A stretch of 64,000 bases of DNA from Chryseobacterium defluvii. Its GTDB lineage: Bacteria; Bacteroidota; Bacteroidia; Flavobacteriales; Weeksellaceae. A program made the position numbers and the translations under genes. Below the pieces are notes generated by a model. It was not told the DNA's origin. It made no database searches and was given only the letters and a program-made list of their open reading frames with translations. The DNA is taken from the NCBI RefSeq assembly GCF_003634775.1, contig NZ_RBXB01000001.1:496001-560000 (forward strand), given 5' to 3'. This document shows positions 35,081-42,845 of this stretch, in pieces. Each line of letters opens with the position of its first letter. The stretch's first letter is position 1.

Positions 35081-35088
35081 TAATTTTG
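35081..35088 (+). promoter_or_regulatory. -7 promoter element for the surface-repeat gene at 35114
   Basis: TAATTTTG, 25 bases before the ATG. It is divergent from the promoter at 35024-35031 with about 50 bases between the boxes. Confidence 0.62.
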
Positions 35089-35113
35089 AAATGGAATTTT
35101 AAAATAATAAGCT

Positions 35114-35806
35114 ATGAAAACAAAATTTTTATTCATCATCGGTCTTTTATTCAACTACTTAGTGTATGGGCAAGACAGTTTGAAAATGTCCTGGCCAAAA
35201 ACCCAGTTCATTGCTTTTACCCCTTTAAAAAATGAAATTGAAAAAGTAAATGGGCTGACGGTAGGGTTAGGTTTTGGTCCAAAATATACTCCTAATACCC
35301 AACCCAATTTTCAAAAGGTAAATGGACTTAATCTGGATATAAATCCCTTGGGATTTTTAATCTGGATGTTTTATGATCCTTCAAAAATTGCCTATAAAGA
35401 AGCCTATTTACAGGTTAATGGAATTAATATTTCCGCTGCAGGATATTTCAGAGGGATTAATCATAACGGAGCCAGCCTTTCCATGTACAATTATGGAAAT
35501 ACAATGAATGGTATTTTGGTTTCTGCCATTACAATGGATATAGAAAAAGGAAACGGAGTTTTAATTTCCGGATTAGGGATTTCGGCAAAAGAATTGAAAG
35601 GATTGAGCATTTCTGTATTCAATGATGCCAACACCTTAAAAGGGATGCAAATCGGCTTTCATAATAAAGCAACAACGGGAAAGGGATTACAGATTGGGAT
35701 TGTGAATAAATCAGACAAACTTAAAGGGCTACAGATCGGATTTTGGAACGAAAATGAAAAGAGAAAACTGCCTTTGGTTAATTGGAATTTTAAAACTAAA
35801 AAGTAA
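35114..35806 (+). CDS. LA_2272-like surface repeat protein
   Basis: 230 residues with a signal peptide ending VYGQ. The mature part repeats short units of the form N-G-L-x-[ILV]-[GSN], for example VNGLTVGLGF, VNGLNLDIN, LKGLSISVFN, LKGMQIGFHN, GKGLQIGIVN, LKGLQIGFWN. Such glycine-turn repeats predict a beta-solenoid on the cell surface, like the LA_2272 group first seen in Leptospira. Function unknown. The stop shares one base with the next ATG (TAATG), so the two genes are coupled. Confidence 0.78.
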   Translation: MKTKFLFIIGLLFNYLVYGQDSLKMSWPKTQFIAFTPLKNEIEKVNGLTVGLGFGPKYTPNTQPNFQKVNGLNLDINPLGFLIWMFYDPSKIAYKEAYLQVNGINISAAGYFRGINHNGASLSMYNYGNTMNGILVSAITMDIEKGNGVLISGLGISAKELKGLSISVFNDANTLKGMQIGFHNKATTGKGLQIGIVNKSDKLKGLQIGFWNENEKRKLPLVNWNFKTKK

Positions 35807-36405
35807 TGAAAACACTTCCATACCTACTTATAGGAATTAGATTTTTAATGGCTCTTATTATTCTGTTACTAGGCTATTTTAAAGGAGATGAGTCAAGAAC
35901 TTTACTATTGATCCTTATGTATTTCGGCTTGCTGACTGATATTTTTGATGGGATTATTGCCCGTAAATACGGTGTTTCTTCAGAAAAACTGAGAAGACTG
36001 GACAGTCAGACCGATTTGATATTCTGGCTTTCATTAGGATTTGCTTCGTATTGTATCAATCCGGAACTCATCAAAAAAGAATGGGCAGGAATTCTTTTGA
36101 TAGTAGTGATGGAATCGTTATGCTATATCGTCAGTTGGTGGAAATTTGGTAAAGAAACCTGTACACATGCTTTCTTATCAAAAATGTGGGGAGTAAGCCT
36201 GCTGATTGCATTGACTTATTTGATAGGATTTCAGCAAGCAGGCTGGGCATTTAATCTGGCCGTAGGATTGGGATTCATCTCACATCTTGACGTTATTCTG
36301 ATTGTCTTATTGCTGCCGAAATGGCAATACGATGTTCCCAGTTCCTATCATGCCTGGAAAATTCGGAAAGGCAAAGAGCGAAAGAAAACGATTTTCTTTA
36401 ATTAA
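35806..36405 (+). CDS. CDP-alcohol phosphatidyltransferase family protein, variant motif
   Basis: 199 residues, about five or six membrane segments. The motif reads TDIFDGIIAR then LRRLDSQTD: D-x2-D-G-x2-A-R-x8-L-x3-D-x3-D, so the usual glycine is leucine while all four aspartates remain. It should still bind a divalent metal and CDP-alcohol, but the acceptor is unknown. It is translationally coupled to the surface repeat gene. Confidence 0.82.
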   Translation: MKTLPYLLIGIRFLMALIILLLGYFKGDESRTLLLILMYFGLLTDIFDGIIARKYGVSSEKLRRLDSQTDLIFWLSLGFASYCINPELIKKEWAGILLIVVMESLCYIVSWWKFGKETCTHAFLSKMWGVSLLIALTYLIGFQQAGWAFNLAVGLGFISHLDVILIVLLLPKWQYDVPSSYHAWKIRKGKERKKTIFFN

Positions 36406-36461
36406 TTCATATTTAATACATAGTTTTTAAATGAACAATTGATAAATGATTTTTAATTAAG

Positions 36462-36493
36462 ACAGCGTAATTTCATCATTGCGCTGTTTTTTT
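36462..36493 (+). terminator. Terminator before asnS
   Basis: Stem ACAGCGTAAT/ATTGCGCTGT with one G-U pair and a 7-base T-run. Confidence 0.85.
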
Positions 36494-36494
36494 G

Positions 36495-36502
36495 TAACTT
36501 TG
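36495..36502 (+). promoter_or_regulatory. -7 promoter element for asnS
   Basis: TAACTTTG directly after the preceding terminator's T-run. The leader to 36541 is about 34 bases. Confidence 0.62.
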
Positions 36503-36540
36503 CGGACATTAATTTTTACATAAAAATTTATCATCAACAC

Positions 36541-37989
36541 ATGAAAAAGCGAACCATTAAAGAAATCCTACAGGATTACAAGAAAGTATTACATCATGAC
36601 ATTACGGTTTACGGTTGGGTAAGAGCATTCCGTTCCAATCGTTTTATAGCACTTAATGATGGTTCTACGATTAATAATTTGCAGATCGTTGTTGATTTCG
36701 AAAATTTTGATGAAGAGATTATCAATAAAATAAGTACGGCTTCTTCTCTTAAAGTTGTAGGGGAAGTGGTGGAAAGCCAGGGAGCCGGACAAACCGTAGA
36801 GATTATTGCTAAGAAAATAGTCATCTTAGGAGATAACTTTACCGAAGAATTGCAGAGTACCATCCTCCAGCCTAAAAAACACAGTCTGGAAAAGCTTCGT
36901 GAACAGGCACACTTAAGATTCAGAACAAATTTATTTGGAGCTGTTTTCAGAGTTCGTCATGCCGTAAGTTTTGCGATTCACTCATTCTTCAACCAAAGAC
37001 AGTTCTTCTATATTAATACTCCTGTTATTACAGGGGCAGATGCAGAAGGAGCAGGAGAAATGTTCGGGGTTACCAACTTCGACCTGGATCAAATTCCAAG
37101 AACTGAAGACGGCGCAATTGATTTTGCACAGGATTTTTTCGGAAAGAAAACCAACTTAACGGTTTCCGGACAGCTTGAAGGAGAAACAGCTGCCATGGGA
37201 TTGGGAAGAATTTATACATTCGGTCCTACTTTCCGTGCAGAAAATTCAAATACAACCCGTCACCTTGCTGAATTCTGGATGATTGAGCCGGAAGTGGCAT
37301 TTAACAACCTTGAAGATAACATCGATTTGGCGGAAGATTTCCTGAAATATGTGATTCAGTATGTATTGGATCATTGTAAAGATGATTTGGATTTCTTAGA
37401 CAAGCGTTTTGCGGAAGAGCAGAAATCAAAACCGGAGAAAGAAAGAGCAAAAGAAGGTCTTATTGAAAAACTTCAGAATGTAGTGGCCAAACGTTTCATG
37501 CGTGTAAGCTACACAGAAGCAGTTGAGATCCTATTGAACTCTAAAGAAAATAAAAAAGGTAAATTCCAGTATCCGATTGAAAAGTGGGGTGCAGATCTTC
37601 AATCTGAGCACGAAAGATATTTAGTGGAAAAACATTTCGAAAGCCCTGTAGTGTTATTCGATTATCCGAAAGAGATCAAAGCATTCTATATGAAGCTTAA
37701 TGAAGATAACAAAACGGTTGCGGCAATGGATGTTCTTTTCCCGGGAATCGGAGAAATTATCGGAGGCTCGGAAAGAGAAGCCAGATTAGACGTATTGAAG
37801 CAGAAAATGGCTGAAATGCATGTTGATGAGCATGAATTATGGTGGTATCTTGATACTAGAAAATTCGGTTCTGTTCCGCATGCAGGGTTTGGCTTAGGAT
37901 TGGAAAGGCTGGTTCTTTTTGTAACGGGAATGACGAATATAAGGGATGTGATTCCTTTCCCAAGAACCCCTAAAAATGCTGAATTCTAG
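36541..37989 (+). CDS. asnS: Asparagine--tRNA ligase
   Basis: 482 residues. It has an N-terminal OB-fold ([20 protein letters not shown]) and a class II core with motif 2 [25 protein letters not shown] and motif 3 [26 protein letters not shown] is also typical. AsnRS rather than AspRS is indicated by length and NSNTTRHL. It charges tRNA-Asn in the cytoplasm. A strong terminator follows. Confidence 0.96.
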   Translation: MKKRTIKEILQDYKKVLHHDITVYGWVRAFRSNRFIALNDGSTINNLQIVVDFENFDEEIINKISTASSLKVVGEVVESQGAGQTVEIIAKKIVILGDNFTEELQSTILQPKKHSLEKLREQAHLRFRTNLFGAVFRVRHAVSFAIHSFFNQRQFFYINTPVITGADAEGAGEMFGVTNFDLDQIPRTEDGAIDFAQDFFGKKTNLTVSGQLEGETAAMGLGRIYTFGPTFRAENSNTTRHLAEFWMIEPEVAFNNLEDNIDLAEDFLKYVIQYVLDHCKDDLDFLDKRFAEEQKSKPEKERAKEGLIEKLQNVVAKRFMRVSYTEAVEILLNSKENKKGKFQYPIEKWGADLQSEHERYLVEKHFESPVVLFDYPKEIKAFYMKLNEDNKTVAAMDVLFPGIGEIIGGSEREARLDVLKQKMAEMHVDEHELWWYLDTRKFGSVPHAGFGLGLERLVLFVTGMTNIRDVIPFPRTPKNAEF

Positions 37990-37994
37990 AACAT

Positions 37995-38028
37995 AAAAAA
38001 GCCTTAAAACATTGTTTAAGGCTTTTTT
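37995..38028 (+). terminator. Terminator after asnS
   Basis: Stem GCCTTAAA/TTTAAGGC extended by A6/T6, loop ACATTG. Confidence 0.92.
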
Positions 38029-38149
38029 GTTTATTTTTCAATAGTTTATTTAGTATATAATAGAAAGCAAAAATCATGCTAAAAGTTATTTTTCTCGAAT
38101 AAATTCATTAAATTCGTACAATATGTTATGTTAAAACGTAAATAGTTAT

Positions 38150-39613
38150 ATGCTTAAACAACACTTACAACTCAAATTAGGACAGAAGCTGGCACCTCAG
38201 CAGATCCAGTTGATGAAGCTGATTCAGCTTCATACATTGGAATTTGAAGAGGAATTGGAAAGAGAGTTAGAGGAAAACCCTGCTTTGGAAATTGTAAAAG
38301 AAGATTCTAAAGAGGATGAGTATTCTTCTCTTGAAGATGCCTACCAGGATGAAGGAACAGAAAGCATTGAAACTGATTTTGATGTTAACGAATATTTGTA
38401 TGATGATGAGCCGAACTATAAAACGGCTTCCAGCAACTATTCTCCCGATGATGAAGAATTTGATAATGAAAGCCTTCTGACTGAGGGTCAATCCCTGTAT
38501 GATTATCTGCTGGAGCAAATCCATCTTATTAATATCAGCGAAGAAGATTTGAAAATTGCCGAATATCTTATCGGAAACCTTGATACCGACGGATATTTAA
38601 GGAGAGAAATCAAAGCGATTGTCGATGATCTGGCTTTTTCACAAGGTATTTATACAACCAAAGAGAAAGTGGAAGACATCTTGGAAAATTATGTTCAGAA
38701 ATTGGATCCTGCAGGAGTAGGGGCAAGAGGCTTACAGGAATGCTTATTGTTACAGATAGAGAAAAAAGTAAGCTCAGATAAAGCCGTTTCCCTGGCAGCC
38801 AATATTCTAAGACATCAGTTTGATGCTTTAACAAATAAGCACTATAATAAAATCATTCAGAAGTATGATATAGAAGAAGATGATCTTAAAGATGCTTTGG
38901 ATGAAATTTCAAAACTGTCACCTAAAGTGGGCGGTAATTTTGATACTCAAACAATTACCATTAACCAGGAAATTATCCCGGATTTTGTCATTCAGGTAAA
39001 AGATGGGCAGGTTGTCCCTTTGCTGAATAGCAAAAATGCCCCGACTTTAAGAGTTTCAGAAGAATACAAAGATATTTTGTCAACATATTCACATGATAAA
39101 AATTCAGCGGAGCATAAGCAGGCCGCTTTATTTATCAAACAAAAACTGGATGCGGCAAAATGGTATATTGATGCCATTAACCAGCGTCAGAATACTTTGT
39201 TGCAAACTATTACCGCTATTGTTAAATTTCAGAAAGATTACTTTATCACCGGAGATGAAAAATCCTTAAAGCCGATGATCTTAAAAGATATTGCGGATAT
39301 TACAGGATTTGATATTTCCACCATTTCAAGGGTTGTAAAAAGTAAATATGCAGATACATCAAATGGAATTGTTTATCTGAAAGATCTATTTTCGGATAGT
39401 TTGACGAATGATGATGGCGAGGAAGTTTCTACCAAAGAGATTAAAACCCATCTACAGGAAGTAATCAATAAGGAAAATAAAAGAAAGCCGCTTACAGATG
39501 ACGCTTTGGTGGTGATTCTAAAAGAGCAGGGATATAATATTGCCAGAAGAACAATTGCCAAATACAGGGAACAGCTTAATATCCCGGTAGCAAGGCTAAG
39601 AAAGGAACTTTAA
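38150..39613 (+). CDS. rpoN: RNA polymerase sigma-54 factor
   Basis: 487 residues. Region I is glutamine/leucine-rich (LKLGQKLAPQQIQLMKLIQL and LERELEENPALE), region II is acidic, and the C-terminal RpoN box ARRTIAKYRE binds the -24 element. ISRVVKSKYADT is the core/HTH region. It needs an AAA+ activator, none of which is in the window. No exact -7 box is seen; TAAATTCG lies 34 bases upstream. Confidence 0.96.
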   Translation: MLKQHLQLKLGQKLAPQQIQLMKLIQLHTLEFEEELERELEENPALEIVKEDSKEDEYSSLEDAYQDEGTESIETDFDVNEYLYDDEPNYKTASSNYSPDDEEFDNESLLTEGQSLYDYLLEQIHLINISEEDLKIAEYLIGNLDTDGYLRREIKAIVDDLAFSQGIYTTKEKVEDILENYVQKLDPAGVGARGLQECLLLQIEKKVSSDKAVSLAANILRHQFDALTNKHYNKIIQKYDIEEDDLKDALDEISKLSPKVGGNFDTQTITINQEIIPDFVIQVKDGQVVPLLNSKNAPTLRVSEEYKDILSTYSHDKNSAEHKQAALFIKQKLDAAKWYIDAINQRQNTLLQTITAIVKFQKDYFITGDEKSLKPMILKDIADITGFDISTISRVVKSKYADTSNGIVYLKDLFSDSLTNDDGEEVSTKEIKTHLQEVINKENKRKPLTDDALVVILKEQGYNIARRTIAKYREQLNIPVARLRKEL

Positions 39614-39621
39614 TAGATTAT

Positions 39622-39650
39622 AAAAGCATTTCAACTGAAATGCTTTTTTT
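39622..39650. terminator. Terminator between convergent genes
   Basis: Stem AAAAGCATTTC/GAAATGCTTTT, loop AACT, T-run. It serves rpoN and the membrane protein gene. Confidence 0.88.
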
Positions 39651-39652
39651 AT

Positions 39653-40327
39653 TTATCCTTTAAGGGTGTCTATTTCTTTAAGCTGTTTCAGATTTTTGTC
39701 AAGCTTTCTTAAAATAATTCCATATACTAACCTGTAATAAACCCAGACCAGAAGAACACTCAATCCTGTGCTCACAATAACCAGAATCAGAAAACGAGTA
39801 AGAGTGGAATTGGTAAGCTCAATATTCTGTGCGTTTAAAGTGTAAAATACAAATGACACCAGAATGGACGTAAATGCAATTAATAGAACAATATTGGTGA
39901 AAATAAAAGCATTGACTGTTTTTTTGAATCGTATAATGTTGATGATAAACCGTTTTAAATTTTCCTCAATATTTATAGACCGGTAATTTTGATAGAATTT
40001 ATATACAAAATAAGCGGTTACGGCTAAACTCAAAATTTTCAGAACCAGATAAATGTTGTCAAAAGTCTGTTCCAGTTCGGGAGTTCTTTGTGCTCCTAAT
40101 TTCTTCAAAATACTTAAGAAACTGTTGGAATCTTTATCCTGTATAAGATAAAATAATCCGGCAACGGTAAAGAATAAAAATTCTGCTACACTGATCCAGA
40201 AAATATATTTTACATAGTTACGCGATTTCCGGTTCAGCATCTGTAAGATTTCGGTATCATCATATTTTTGCTGAACGGGCTGTTCCTGCCATGTTTTCTT
40301 AAAGCTGTCTAAATCAAATTCAGGCAT
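39653..40327 (-). CDS. Membrane protein, probable partner of the ECF sigma factor
   Basis: 224 residues. A soluble N-terminus of about 40 (FDLDSFKKTWQEQPVQQKYDDTEILQMLNRKSR) is followed by four hydrophobic segments. No named family is recognised. It overlaps the upstream sigma factor by eight bases, the usual place of an anti-sigma factor, so I infer that role; the short N-terminus would be the sigma-binding part. It lacks the zinc HxxxCxxC motif of ZAS anti-sigma proteins. Confidence 0.7.
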   Translation of the reverse strand: MPEFDLDSFKKTWQEQPVQQKYDDTEILQMLNRKSRNYVKYIFWISVAEFLFFTVAGLFYLIQDKDSNSFLSILKKLGAQRTPELEQTFDNIYLVLKILSLAVTAYFVYKFYQNYRSINIEENLKRFIINIIRFKKTVNAFIFTNIVLLIAFTSILVSFVFYTLNAQNIELTNSTLTRFLILVIVSTGLSVLLVWVYYRLVYGIILRKLDKNLKQLKEIDTLKG

Positions 40328-40811
40328 ATTTTTCCATCTGTTCTTTGAGGGTTTTCTTTAATCTGTTCATTTTCACACGCGCATTTACTTCGGTGATTCC
40401 GAGGTTTTCTGCAATATCCTTGTAAGGCAAATCATCCAGATACATCATTACGATAGCTCTCTCCACATTGGGAAGCGTTTTGATCACGGTATACAAAAGT
40501 GATATTTGCTGTTGCTTCTCATCATCATCTTCCACAAAATCTTTGTGGTTGATGTCCAGTTCATTCGTAGGAAGGCTTTTGCTTTTTTTTCTGAAAAGAG
40601 TAATGGCTGTATTAAGGGCTACACGATACATCCACGTAGAAATTTTTGAATTTCCTTTAAAAGAATCATAGCTTCTCCAAAGCTGTAAGACAATTTCCTG
40701 GAAAAGATCTTCCTCGTCTTCCAGGGAATTGGTATAGAGACGCGATACTTTAATAATCAATCCCTGATTATCCTTGATAAGCTGCGCAAATTCTTTTTCT
40801 CTAGAAATCAA
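40320..40811 (-). CDS. ECF-type RNA polymerase sigma factor
   Basis: 163 residues from a TTG start; no in-frame ATG lies upstream nearby. Sigma region 2 has YTNSLEDEEDLFQEIVLQLWRSYDSFKGNSKISTWMYRVALN; region 4 has LPYKDIAENLGITEVNARVKMNRLKK. Regions 1 and 3 are absent, as in the ECF group. It overlaps the membrane protein gene downstream. TATCTTCG about 26 bases upstream is one mismatch from the -7 consensus. Confidence 0.9.
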   Translation of the reverse strand: MISREKEFAQLIKDNQGLIIKVSRLYTNSLEDEEDLFQEIVLQLWRSYDSFKGNSKISTWMYRVALNTAITLFRKKSKSLPTNELDINHKDFVEDDDEKQQQISLLYTVIKTLPNVERAIVMMYLDDLPYKDIAENLGITEVNARVKMNRLKKTLKEQMEKYA

Positions 40812-40962
40812 TGTAGATGTATAATAATTGCACGAAGATAATAAAATAGTAGATATGTTGAGGTGAAGAGATGATGATTTGTTAATTGACCCTCATCACA
40901 TTATCATATTGCTATTGTCTCATCAACTTATTGCCCATCGCTACATTGCCAAAATTAAATCG

Positions 40963-40970
40963 TATCTTTG
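40963..40970 (+). promoter_or_regulatory. -7 promoter element for rnpB
   Basis: TATCTTTG, about five bases before the inferred 5' end of the RNA at 40975. Confidence 0.72.
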
Positions 40971-40974
40971 CACC

Positions 40975-41297
40975 CGCGAGAAAGTCGGCTTGTTGATTCT
41001 TGCTTCGGCAGGGGTAGGAAAGTCCGGACACCATAGAGCAGCAAAGCGGATAACATCCGTCACCCGTGAGGGTAGGACAAGTGCAACAGAAAGCAAGTAC
41101 AGTTCGGCTGTAGTGAAACCAGGTAAACTCTTTGTGGTGCAATGATAAGTATATCGGTTCTTTTCAGCAATGAAAATAGGAGTTGCTCGCTCTGAAAGCC
41201 GAGGGGTAATCAGCTCAAGTTTTGCAGCAATGTAAAACGCAGATAAATAACAAGCACTTCTTCGAAGTACAAAATCCGGCTTACAGATTTTCTCGTA
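40975..41297 (+). ncRNA. rnpB: RNase P RNA, bacterial class A type
   Basis: Conserved blocks are in order: GGTAGGAAAGTCCGGACACC near 41011-41034, then ATAGAGCA, AGGACAAGTGCAACAGAAA near 41075, and the 3' block ACAAAATCCGGCTTACAG near 41270. The ends pair: CGAGAAA (40977-40983) with TTTCTCG (41289-41295), forming P1. It processes the 5' end of tRNA precursors. A T-run follows. Reading frames called on both strands across it are spurious. Confidence 0.96.
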
Positions 41298-41302
41298 TTT
41301 TT

Positions 41303-42172
41303 TTATTCGTTTTCCAGCTGTTCTTTAGCTTTTTGCAAATCCAGTTTGTCCTGGCTTGAAAGCTGCGGATATTTCAGATTCATTTTTTCTAAAGTATCAA
41401 TAATGATCTGAACAGCGGCAACCCTGGCAAACCATTTATCATCTGCAGGTAAAACATACCACGGAGCATATTCTTTAGAAGTTTCATTAATTGCTGCTTC
41501 ATAAGCTTTCATATACTGATCAAATAATTCCCTTTCCGGTAAATCACCTATAGAAAATTTCCAGTTCTTTTCCTGTTCATTGATTCTGTCTAAAAGCCTT
41601 TGCTTTTGTTCCTTCTTGGAAACATTTAAAAATATTTTTATAATAGTAGTTCCGTTCTGAGAAAGGTGCTTTTCAAAATTCCTGATGCTTTCATATCTGT
41701 TTTCCCAGAATGTATTGTTGAAATCTTTTACAGAAGTCCATGTTTTCTCACTTAAATTATATTCAGGATGGACTTTACATACCAAAACACTTTCGTAATG
41801 AGAGCGGTTAAAAATCCCGATCATCCCTTTCTGAGGAAGAGCAAGGTAATGCCTCCATAAAAAATCATGGGAATATTCTTTGGTACTTGGAGCCTTAAAG
41901 CTTGTCACACTGCAGCCTTGAGGGTTTACGCCCCCGAAAACGTGTTCGATCAGGCTGTCTTTTCCTGCGGCGTCCATAGCCTGTAAAACAACAAGAAGAG
42001 ACTGACTTCCGTCCGCATATAGCTTTTCCTGCAGCTCATGAAGTTTTTCTTTTTCGTAGATTAATAATTCTTCTCCTTCTTCTTTAGTAAGCCTTCCTTT
42101 ATATTCCGTTGATGTTTTTGCTATTGAAAATTTTCCTTTTACCAGGAAGTCGTCAGAAAAGTTAGTATCCAT
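41303..42172 (-). CDS. Polyphosphate kinase 2 (PPK2) family
   Basis: 289 residues, single-domain. Walker A is VLQAMDAAGKDSLIEHV, Walker B follows IGIFNRSHYESVLVCKVHP, and a lid arginine cluster (KEQKQRLLDRI) is present. It uses polyphosphate to phosphorylate nucleotides (AMP, ADP or GDP). A one-domain protein of this length fits class I or III; I cannot separate them from sequence. It is convergent with rnpB. Confidence 0.92.
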   Translation of the reverse strand: MDTNFSDDFLVKGKFSIAKTSTEYKGRLTKEEGEELLIYEKEKLHELQEKLYADGSQSLLVVLQAMDAAGKDSLIEHVFGGVNPQGCSVTSFKAPSTKEYSHDFLWRHYLALPQKGMIGIFNRSHYESVLVCKVHPEYNLSEKTWTSVKDFNNTFWENRYESIRNFEKHLSQNGTTIIKIFLNVSKKEQKQRLLDRINEQEKNWKFSIGDLPERELFDQYMKAYEAAINETSKEYAPWYVLPADDKWFARVAAVQIIIDTLEKMNLKYPQLSSQDKLDLQKAKEQLENE

Positions 42173-42201
42173 ATTATATTTGTTTCATATAAATATAAAG
42201 A

Positions 42202-42229
42202 AAAAACCGTCTCTTTGAAGACGGTTTTT
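42202..42229 (-). terminator. Terminator after the DUF1573 gene
   Basis: Stem AAAAACCGTCT/AGACGGTTTTT with a 6-base loop. On minus it closes the DUF1573 message. Confidence 0.85.
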
Positions 42230-42249
42230 ATTTTTTTAAAATGTAAAGC

Positions 42250-42717
42250 TTATTTTGCGGCAGCTACTTTTTTAGCTTGTCTTGCAGCTTTCTTCTCAGC
42301 CTTAGCAGCAGCTTTTTGCTCTGCAGGAGTTAACGGTTTTGGCTCAGGAGCATTAGCATCTACCGTACCTTTGATATAGATTACGCTTCTGTTGTTTGCC
42401 GGGTCGTTAGAGAAAACTTCAATCATTTTGTTGAATCCTCCATTAATAGCCGTGTTGTATCCAACTTTGATTTTAGCTGATTTTCCTGGCATGATAGGAT
42501 CTTGACTGAACTCAGGAGTTGTACATCCACAAGCTGGTTTCACATTGGAAATAATAAGAGGCTTATCACCAGTATTAGTTACTGTAAAGAATCTTGTTCC
42601 ATCAGCATTAGGCTTGATAGTACCATAATCATACGTGGTTTTATCAAAAGTGATGGTTTGTGCAGATGCAAGAGCAAATGTTCCAAATAATGCAATTCCT
42701 GCAATTAATTTTTTCAT
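42250..42717 (-). CDS. DUF1573 secreted protein with lysine/alanine tail
   Basis: 155 residues from MKKLIAGIALFGTFALA, a signal peptide; the longer frame to 42762 is cut by the -7 box at 42767-42760. The DUF1573 Ig-like core holds YDYGTIKPNADGTRFFTVTNTGDKPLIISNVKPACGC. The C-terminal 25 residues are a K/A repeat (AEKKAARQAKK). The family is periplasmic or outer-membrane linked, with unknown function. Confidence 0.9.
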   Translation of the reverse strand: MKKLIAGIALFGTFALASAQTITFDKTTYDYGTIKPNADGTRFFTVTNTGDKPLIISNVKPACGCTTPEFSQDPIMPGKSAKIKVGYNTAINGGFNKMIEVFSNDPANNRSVIYIKGTVDANAPEPKPLTPAEQKAAAKAEKKAARQAKKVAAAK

Positions 42718-42759
42718 ATTCTTGAATGTTAATATGTTTGTTAGATAAATTTTGAGAAA

Positions 42760-42767
42760 CAAAGTTA
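42760..42767 (-). promoter_or_regulatory. -7 promoter element for the DUF1573 gene
   Basis: TAACTTTG on minus, 42 bases before the ATG at 42717. It rules out the longer start at 42762. Confidence 0.65.
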
Positions 42768-42809
42768 AAAATTATTTTAATTCATACTTAAAAATTTTTT
42801 TCTTTAAAC

Positions 42810-42817
42810 TATTTTTG
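42810..42817 (+). promoter_or_regulatory. -7 promoter element for valS
   Basis: TATTTTTG, 28 bases before the ATG at 42846. Confidence 0.65.
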
Positions 42818-42845
42818 CAAATTGTAAGCCAAAGAATTAGAATTT

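Noticed and set aside
40879..41145. Open reading frames on both strands across 40879-41145
   Set aside because: They lie on the RNase P RNA gene, whose conserved blocks and P1 helix are clear; no coding signal remains.
41182..41230. Possible tRNA-like segment within 41150-41300
   Set aside because: No cloverleaf or anticodon arm can be drawn; the sequence is the RNase P RNA body.
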